Shown: positions 57,001 through 64,000 of the stretch, piece after piece
Numbering within the stretch: position 1 is the stretch's first letter
How the letters are laid out: the number at the start of each line of letters is the position of its first letter
Origin: Trachythela sp. YZ-2020
Taxonomy: Eukaryota > Cnidaria > Anthozoa > Malacalcyonacea > Clavulariidae
Direction: 5' to 3'
Length of the DNA stretch: 64,000 nt
NCBI GenBank assembly: GCA_016169945.1
Contig: JADLSH010000184.1
Coordinates: forward strand, 310,001 to 374,000
Made by a program: the position numbers and the translations under genes
The notes under the pieces: generated by a model
The model's database searches: none
Told to the model about the DNA's origin: nothing
Seen by the model: the letters and a program-made list of their open reading frames with translations, nothing else

Positions 57001-60000
57001 TCAAGATTTTTCTCGGCATCTCGTTCGATTGGATTAATAGTAGAAGGTGTTAGTAGATGGAATACTCGAATGAAAATTTATATACATTTTTAGACATAGC
57101 CAGGAGCAGTTGCGAAAAATGCAACCTTGGGCCCTCTGGCAGGAATTGGACCTGCGGCTCTGCGATTCCGGTGCAGCGCTCTAACCAACTGAGCTACAGA
57201 GTCCAGTTGCGGAGCATCAACCGCAAGTTCGGTTATATGATGGGGATGCTTTACCAGGATAGGTATGGGGGAGTATGCCACTGTTACCAGACATGTGCGG
57301 TATTAAATTAAACCCAACAAAGGAGGAGAGTTGATGAGAGTTGATGAGAGAGTGAGAGCGAGAGAGTTTGCATGAGTTTCATCAACTCTCATCAACTCTC
57401 ATGCCCCGGTCAAACGAGAACAAGAGTTGCATGAGAGTTGACTGGATATTACCACGCGTACCGGTCAAACGAGGGAAAACTCTCATCAACATTTGAAGCA
57501 GCTCAAAGTTGATGAAAGTCGACGAGAGTTGGCGGTCAAACGCGAGCGAGGGTTGCAACTCTGATTGACTCTCATCAACTCTCATTCTCGTTTGATATTA
57601 TATAACTAGACTTTAAACTTACCCAGCCATGAGAGATCTTCCAAAACTAAAGAGTTGACAATCTTGAGAGCTGAGGGGAAAAGTAGGCAAAGATCATTGT
57701 TTACATGTACAGGACGCAGCTCGACATTATCGAGTCGAAGTCTTAAAGGTGCCTGTGGCTGCTACCGTATGACTCATGTCTGATCACGGAGCACAGCTAC
57801 GATGGAAGGGTTAGTTTGGGGCGTATCCAAATTCCAACCCAGCTTGTCAATATTCCCCCTGGGAGGGAGTACCCGGAGATAATAACGAATTGGCGTGATC
57901 AAACACGGGACAAAATAATGGAGAAAAGTTTCCTGAAGATTGCATAACCGCGTGAAACTTTACATTAGAAGTGAATACACGAAATAAACTTACTTTTTGC
58001 ACGACATATCATCTTCTGTAACGTTTTGATCAAGTCTAGCAATAAAGAATCAAAAGGTTCTAACTTTATTTATGCTGGATAGCTCTATCAGTTCTAAACA
58101 GTTCTGTAATTGATCAAGTCTACAATAAAGAAATAAACTAACTTTATTTATGCTGGATAGCTCTACCAGTTCTAAATAGAGATCCAGTAAGGATCATCCT
58201 TTATTGATACAGTGTTACTACAGTAAATAAACTAACTAGATTTCTACTGGATAGCTCTATCAGTTCTAAACTGTTCTCCCTAGAGATCCAGTAAGGATCA
58301 TCTCTTATTGATCTAGTGTTATACTACAGGAGGAAACCTAAACTAAACTAACTTTGTTTAAACTGGACAACTCTATCAGTTCTGAACTGTTCTCTCTAGA
58401 GGTCCAGGAAGGTCAATCCCTCCACGGTCCAGTGTTACTACAGGAGGAAACCAGAATACCCGGAGGAGAAAAACTGGAAGCATTCTTCTTACATGCGATT
58501 GAGCAAATTCAAATCAGACAACTGCATGTTGCATGAACCGAATCCTGGTCAAAGAGGTGAAAGACACATGCTGACATGCACTAACCATTGTGTAGCATGT
58601 ACCAACAAACAACAATAACTTTGTCCATAATATTTAATATTTAATTTCTTCTATTTTCAACTATTTACTTACTGGGCCTCAGGTAACTCCAATGTAAATG
58701 CCCGATCCTCAGCCGCGCATTTTCCAACCAAATTTTCACTTGACTTGAAACATTGTTCATTTAACCCCGAATCGATCGACAAACTACTCAGCGACGCGCG
58801 CTCGGCTTCGAAAGATTGCACTGAGATTCCGCTTGAATAACCGTCCGAATTCACCGTAATGGACGATGCACATCGATCGTTCTCCCCCAAATCTGTTTCA
58901 ACAACTTGACAACAACACGCCTTTACTTTCCCGCAATTCTGACACAGGCAACCAGACGATTGGCTGGCTAGAGTTTTAAAATCATTTCGAAAATCTTGCT
59001 CGGCAAAATTTAACTGTCCTTTGCAAACAGGGCAAAGTGGGTACGAGGTCAAAAACATATCTAAAATATTCTGTCGATCCAGCGACAATATTTTTGCATC
59101 ATTTTGAACACACAGTTTTGATCCTCTGTTAGAATCTGAGCTCTTTTCCGAGCTGTATCGCCGCGTAAATTTTGCTCTAGTGTTTAAGGTTTCATCAATA
59201 GAATTTGCCGATAGGCAACGTCTGTCCAAGCTTCTAGAGTTTCTGTTGCAGCAGGATGTCCTTAAAAACGATTTCCAAAGTTTGTGTTCATTACTGTTCC
59301 CGCTGAATACGCCATTACAATGGCACATTTCTTCATTTCTTTCTAAAATAACATCATCTGAAACCCGATGGGCATTTATCAACTGAAGGCTTTTGCACTG
59401 TTCGCATAATTTATCATCAGAACATTTTGGAGCCGAATTCGACCCAGGTTTTTGTTCAACTGTCTCCCTCCAAACTTTAGTACAATTCCGGCCGTTTTCC
59501 AAACACTTCTCACAATCCTTTTCCAAGTTTCTGCAATCTTTAATACGTGTCCCTGAATTTTGTAGACAATTATCCGAATTTTGCGAACATTTTCCCGAAT
59601 TTTTTCCACAATTCATAGAATCGTTTAAACAATTATTAGAATCTTGAGAAACATTTTCGAGCTCCTCTGAGCAAATCGTAGAATTTGGCGAATAATTTTC
59701 AGAATTTTGCATGGAACAATTGTTGCAATTTTCTATACAGTTCTCGGGCTCTTCTAGACAGTTTTCAAAGCCATTAACATAATTATTTGCATCATTTTTA
59801 GGCACTTCCATTGAACTATCAAAGTCCGTCGAGCAAATTCCCGAATCCTCGCCACACGAGTCGGAATTATCTACAGGCAACTTCGTAGAACTTTCCAAAT
59901 CTTTCTCAGAACAATGCGAGATTTCACAACTCACAAATTCATGACTCGAATTTGCTGCCAAATTTTCGGAAGCAATTTCAGTATCTCTTATAAAACTCTT

Positions 60001-63000
60001 TGAATTCTGTGATAAAATTTCAGAATATTTGTTCAACTTCGCCTCTTTGGAGCAAAGTTTAGGCTCTGTTAGAAATTCCTCAGTTTTTTCGATAATTGTA
60101 TCACATTTCGGTTTTGTTTGCGTGTCAATTTCTTTGGCTAATTCGTTCGTTTCTAACTGGATTTCCAAAGATTCGAGGTAACCAGTCAGATCTTTGGGTG
60201 ACTGTTCCAGTGGCTGCTCAAAGACTTCGCTACAGCGAATAAAGTATGAGAGTATATGAAGAATAACCGTAACAATCTGCTGGTCTTGACCGATAATGAC
60301 AGTTCTTGCCATCTTCGTAGGGTCGCCACAAGCCCCGTAGAGTTCACTAGAAAGGAATAGATAGTAAATAGATTAACAAAGACACTAATATAAATACTGG
60401 ATAGCTCTATCAGTTCTAAACTGTACTTCCTAGAGATCCAGCAAGGATCGTACATTATTGATCCAGTGTTACTACAGGAGGAAACCTAAACTAAACTAAC
60501 TATATTTATACTGGATAGCTCTATCAGTTCTAAACTGTACTTCCTAGAGATCCAGTAAGGATCATTCCTTATTGATCCAGTGTTACTACAGGAGGAAACC
60601 TAAACTAAACTAATTTTATTTATACTTCATGGGTAACTCTATCACTATTACTATCACTATCACTATCACTATCACTATCAGTTCTAAACTGTTCTTCCTA
60701 GAGGTCTAGTATAGATCGTATTGATCCAATGTTACTACAGGAAGAAACCGAAGTACCAGGACAAAACCCAGAGTTTGGTGGAGTCACACTGGAAGAACAT
60801 ACATTCCCGATGCATTGGACAGCAGCTTGCCCGATCTTACCTCAACTGCGCCCAAAGTGGATTGTATGGATGCGATACCCCAAGAGCGTTAAGCTTCAAA
60901 ATAGAAAAATAGTTAGTAACGTGTGTCGTGCCAGAGTAGGTAGCGTCTATACAATAAGCTTCGGGACTTCAGGATCAATCTCTCTGAAAAATACAACAAG
61001 AACTTCGACGTTTCGAGCGAAGGCCTTTCGTCTAACTGGCTACTAACTTCCAGACGAAGGGTCTTCGGTCGAAATGTCGAAGTTCTTGTTGTATTTTTCA
61101 GAGAGATTGATCCTCTAAAGTCCCGAAGCTTATTCTCTACTACCAGTACCTAAGTTAAGAATATGGACGACTCGCGGCTAGGATGATACTTAATGAATTA
61201 CAACGTTCTCTGACCAAATATATTTGTTCAGAGAACGTTGCAACTCATTAAGAACCTAGGTTGTTGGTTACTAACATACTATTGCATGAATATGTGGGTC
61301 TTTGTTATCAGTAAGCGTTTTATATGATGCCATACATGGTGGTGAACTTCAAATATATCGGCAATTATGGGGGTAAGTAAATATATATGGTGAAAAAATT
61401 AGTCACCCCAATCACATTGCCTCTCCTTTTAGCGTTGACTACCATGAGCTGCATACTACAGTCTATAGTTAAGCTTTGGAAAGGTCAGATGGTTGGGCCT
61501 GGGGGGGGGCTTCATAGTATCAACTTACAGTTTCCGACGAATGTTTATCGAGATACGCTCGCCTTGCCACGTCAGACGATGGCGTCACTGTTGTTACCCA
61601 GGCAACGTGATACGTCAGCACAGCGGTCAACAACGATGCCAAGAAACTAAAACAGCATTTACAGTGAAGTGTTACTACAGGAAGAAACCTACACTATAAA
61701 AATTCGCCCAACAATTGTTCCAGCATTTGTTGCAAAAGTTGTTGCAGAAGTTGTTGCAAACGTTGTTGCAGAAGTTGTTGCAACAAATTTTGTTCGACAT
61801 TATACTAGCTACTTAGTCCTTAGGCTAATTATATACCAATTAGTTTGAATGCTTGCTAATGAGTTATAAGGTTAATTACTTACTAATTGGTTTGCTTAGT
61901 ATTGTACAATTCAACAGCATTCACAATTTGAGGCACCAAATCATCACATATTGTATTACATTGGTCTGGCTGGGATAACATTGTCAACCATAACGGATTC
62001 TGAAATTCACACACAAGATTTAGACAAAATGTATGCCTCGCATGCTTTGCAAATAATCTGTTTGTGGACTTACCCTAATCCTGGGGGCATAATACAAGTT
62101 GAGAATATTTGTTGCGAATGTGTTGGCAGCCTAAACATTAATAAAAGATAAGTATTAACTATTACAGGTAAAGTAAGGGTTATCCGCTCTCCTATTGACC
62201 CAGTATTCAGACCTTAAAATATCGGTCGGTCACGGACATTGTCCGACCCATTCGTGAAATTGTCCGACGTAGAGCGGAAAGCACCGGACATTCTGTCCGA
62301 CCCAAGTGAAACTGAGGTTTATTGTTTGTCCCACCTGATTGTATTATGGATTGGATATTATGGACTGATATCCATTGTCCAAATCTTAACGACGGATTTA
62401 GGGCGAGAAAAGCAATGAATTATTCAGCGCTCTTCAAGCCATGTACAAATTTTTTTCCAAGTGGCAAGGAAAGTTAGTTTTGGCTCGGAAATAAGTATGA
62501 ATGACAGTTATGACACAACTTATTCAATATCGGCCACAACATTTACTGTTCAAAATTTAATTAGTACATTGTGCTGATATTAATTTGTGTCATTTTTACT
62601 TATTTCCGAGCCAAACTGAACTCAAGGTCGTCGGACATCATCATACATATGTCCGACACAAACTCAAAGTCATCGGACATTTTGTCAGACGACTATACCG
62701 ACCTATCTTTTAAGGCCTGAGTATTACTATAGGAGTTTTACAAAAGTACACGGAGGAAATGTGTGATGTTTGGTAAAGTCCAAATGAAAGAAATCTTCGA
62801 ATTGCAATCAGACAATTGTTTATAGCAGTAATCAAACCCCAGCCACAACGGTGAAACTCCCGAGATACATGCACCAACCACCACACCCTGGGTTTTCAAA
62901 GGAGATTGTAAAAATACGTACGTTAAGAAGAGCATCCTGAAAGGATCTCCCAGACATTTGAACGGAGGACAACAATGCTTTCTCAACCATACGTTTTAAG

Positions 63001-64000
63001 CGGTGAACGTGAGACTCGAAGAGAGGGAAATGCGAGAAAACGAAATTCTGAAACAACCTAAAGACAAGGAAACATATTAGTTGTTTATGCAGGAATGCAA
63101 GACACAACCACGTTAAGCAAAGGCCTGAGAAGGAAAAAAGGTCAATCTTATTCATGTAATTTATTAACCCATTAACTGGCAGTACCCTACCAGTGAAGAG
63201 TAAATCGTCTGGCATTAGACAGAGTAAAATACTATATGGCGTTAGACAGAGTAAAATATTAAAGTAGGGCGCATCTGGGCGCATTGCCAGCTAATGGGGT
63301 TAACTATATGTTTACACTTTACCTATTCTTTTCCTCGGATGTGCTCTTGCCTTCCCACAGTGAAAATAAAATTCCAATACCGATTTTTGGCCGACGTCGC
63401 AATCGCATGGACATCTAAAATATATTGAACTCCAGGTCCAGTTTTACTACATTGGTTGAGTGTTACAACAGGAGGAAACCTAAACTAAACTAACTATATT
63501 TATACTGGATAGCTCTATCAGTTCTAAACTGTTCTCCCTAGAGATCCAGTAAGAGTCATCCCTTATTGATCCAACCGAGAAAACTAGAGAACCTGGAGGA
63601 AAAATGGCTACCTCTTCATTAAAACTTTCATTTCGTCTCGTACAGCCATACTCCATGCGAGTCACCTGACTACGTAACCATCTTCTGTGATAACTAGTTG
63701 ACGAAGTTCTCGGAAATGTCAGTGAGCGGCTGGTGTCTGCTGTAGAGAAAAAATAATGAAATTATTCACTAGAAATGTTTTCACTAACTGAATGACCATC
63801 TTAGTTTAGTTTAACCTAGCGATTGAGCTGCAATGCGCCCAAACTCGCCCTACTTCGTTAGATTATTTTTCTTGTCAAGGAAAGGGTCTTGCATATTAGT
63901 GAGTTAACAAAACCATCTACCAAATGCATCTTGTAAACTCATTGAGCTGCAATACACCCAAAACCTGGAGAAATGCCTTTAACGCACAGCCTAAGAGAAC
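54058..64000 (-). CDS. FNIP1: Folliculin-interacting protein (FNIP1/2), 5' end outside window
   Basis: FNIP binds folliculin and AMPK and acts in Rag/mTORC1 signalling at lysosomes. Visible exons, transcript order: 63739-63612, 63414-63323, 63057-62922, 62130-62074, 61999-61884, 61646-61529, 60893-60841, 60346-58673, 58035-57994, 57670-57623, 56966-56873, 56337-56276, 56203-56159, 55683-55575, 55031-54981, 54803-54736, 54142-54058. All phases close, about 991 residues plus a split codon. Family landmarks: FVFSHFPLFESHVHRLK, FLASLLTAVLTYHVAWV, HPYNPLWAQLSELYGA, ILSYFIRCSE, FGRSLMAGYCDEYVPDF, MHLEDKMKELYLRSK and a C-terminal GVHSP (human STHSP). The 1674-base exon encodes a disordered loop with a cysteine heptad repeat. 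About 280 N-terminal residues are missing beyond the edge. Confidence 0.95.
54225..54480. mobile_element. MITE-like repeat (copy 3 of 3)
   Basis: In the last FNIP intron. gcaacttgcatcgcaatttc at the left and a diverged caaaaattgcctcgtgtaa at the right enclose the shared core (cacagagcggtgttag, ccagaaggcgac). Confidence 0.65.
55150..55565 (-). mobile_element. R1 array, inverted orientation
   Basis: In the FNIP intron between exons 55683-55575 and 55031-54981. Four units written as ctagggagaacagtttagaa and gctatccagtataaaaatag. Opposite orientation to most R1 copies. Confidence 0.8.
55853..56029. mobile_element. 177-base near-perfect palindrome flanked by TTAA
   Basis: TTAA at 55853-55856 and 56026-56029. 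The arms start aggctgatttccattcagtg, and the inner stems include aaaggtcgatc and aacgatcgc. Can form one long hairpin. Ends resemble the 71-base element at 20111. Confidence 0.85.
56375..56860 (+). mobile_element. R1 composite element
   Basis: In a FNIP intron. Three to four units, then a shortened tail (aacctacggtgtttggc through catgtgactgaggc). Confidence 0.8.
57105..57205 (-). repeat. tRNA-derived SINE fragment
   Basis: Reverse complement contains a perfect A box (gtagctcagttggttagagc) and a diverged B box (ggtccaattcc), spaced as in a tRNA. The acceptor stem does not pair fully and position 33 is not T, so it is not a working tRNA gene. Confidence 0.6.
57325..57590. repeat. tcatcaactctcatc repeat cluster
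   Basis: Blocks of gagagttgatgagagttg and their reverse complements, with cggtcaaacgagaacaagag, as at 42180-42300. Inverted arrangement suggests a decayed palindromic element. Confidence 0.6.
57700..57870 (-). repeat. Dispersed SINE-like repeat, inverse of 49215-49460
   Basis: acgcagctcgacattatcga, gtatgactcatgtctgatca and cacagctacgatggaagggt are the reverse complement of the block near 49300. Confidence 0.65.
58050..58600 (+). mobile_element. R1 composite element
   Basis: In a FNIP intron. Three diverged short units, two good units, then a tail (cagaatacccggaggag through gaccgaatcctggtc-like end). Confidence 0.75.
60385..60800 (+). mobile_element. R1 composite element with (actatc)n insert
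   Basis: In the FNIP intron 5' of the large exon. Two good units, then a unit split by a (actatc) microsatellite at about 60650-60682, then the start of the tail (gtttggtggagtcacactgg). Confidence 0.8.
60971..61113. mobile_element. Palindromic element with ggatcaatctctctg ends
   Basis: ggatcaatctctctgaaaaa pairs with tttttcagagagattgatcc, and the arms hold cgacgtttcgagcgaaggc. The flanking sequence (gtgccagagtaggtagcg, acaataagcttcggg) matches part of the 80-base satellite unit. Confidence 0.8.
62214..62718. mobile_element. ~505-base TIR element with gtccgacc repeats (copy 2)
   Basis: Left ccttaaaatatcggtcggtc, right gacctatcttttaaggcc-like end. Longer than copy 1 by a unique middle piece. 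In a FNIP intron. Confidence 0.75.
62735..62885 (+). mobile_element. R1 tail without array
   Basis: Adjacent to the TIR element. Diverged tail: gtgatgtttggtaaagtcca, gcaatcagacaattg, aatcaaaccccagccac. The tandem units are missing, so tails can exist alone. Confidence 0.55.
63168..63303. mobile_element. MITE-like element, TTAACCCATTA family
   Basis: From attaacccattaactggcag to gccagctaatggggtta, with an internal duplication of gcgttagacagagtaaaat. In a FNIP intron. Confidence 0.7.
63430..63600 (+). mobile_element. R1 remnant (1-2 units)
   Basis: Partial first unit, one full unit, then a trace of the tail (gagaacctggagg) running into a FNIP exon boundary. Confidence 0.7.

Noticed and set aside
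57105..57205. tRNA gene
   Set aside because: A box is perfect, but the B box is diverged, the acceptor stem does not pair and U33 is missing. A tRNA-derived SINE is more likely.
59393..59647. Plus-strand open frame opposite the FNIP large exon
   Set aside because: Shadow of the 21-base coding repeat in FNIP. No independent support.

Overview
The window is eukaryotic genomic DNA from an invertebrate animal, most likely a cnidarian. Conserved metazoan genes have many short exons with GT-AG introns. There is a one-exon class A GPCR and a Crypton-derived DUF3504 gene. Introns and intergenic DNA are packed with MITE-like palindromes, SINE-like pieces and minisatellites. The phylum is an inference; no species can be named.

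Layout, left to right: TMEM67/meckelin (+, 1523-5829, three exons) converges on a C2orf81 homologue (-, 14320-6677, ten exons). A class A GPCR (+, 11268-12119) lies inside C2orf81 intron 2. A Crypton-derived DUF3504 gene (+, 15276-18226) diverges from C2orf81. Then follow calcineurin A (-, 29940-20740, twelve exons) and MCM3 (-, 47047-33067, 24 exons, one GC-AG intron). MCM3 is head-to-head with BLOC1S5 (+, to 47756) across a short shared promoter holding an E2F site. GTF2H5 (+, 48075-48395, two exons) comes next. A small secreted cysteine-rich gene (-, 51236-49578) has three exons, each about one module. An orphan duplicated copy of its last exon lies at 52482-52620. The right end is a folliculin-interacting protein gene (FNIP1/2, -, terminal exon at 54058), cut at its 5' end by the window edge.

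Exon models were built by hand from reading frame, splice sites and matching intron phases on both sides of every junction. In all seven multi-exon genes the phases close. The genes are unrelated housekeeping, ciliary and signalling genes, so no operon-like joint function is implied. TMEM67 is ciliary and C2orf81 may be. Calcineurin, FNIP and the GPCR are signalling genes. MCM3 and GTF2H5 act in replication and in transcription/repair.

The commonest repeat, called R1 here, is a composite: a variable number of ~113-bp tandem units followed by a constant ~150-bp tail. It occurs at about 17 places, all inside introns of the four long minus-strand genes and mostly in one orientation. Other repeats include palindromic families ending TAGCC...GGCTA, palindromes flanked by TTAA, elements ending TTAACCCATTA, and many minisatellites, several of which nearly fill single MCM3 introns. 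I see no bacterial-type features, no CRISPR array and no complete autonomous transposon.
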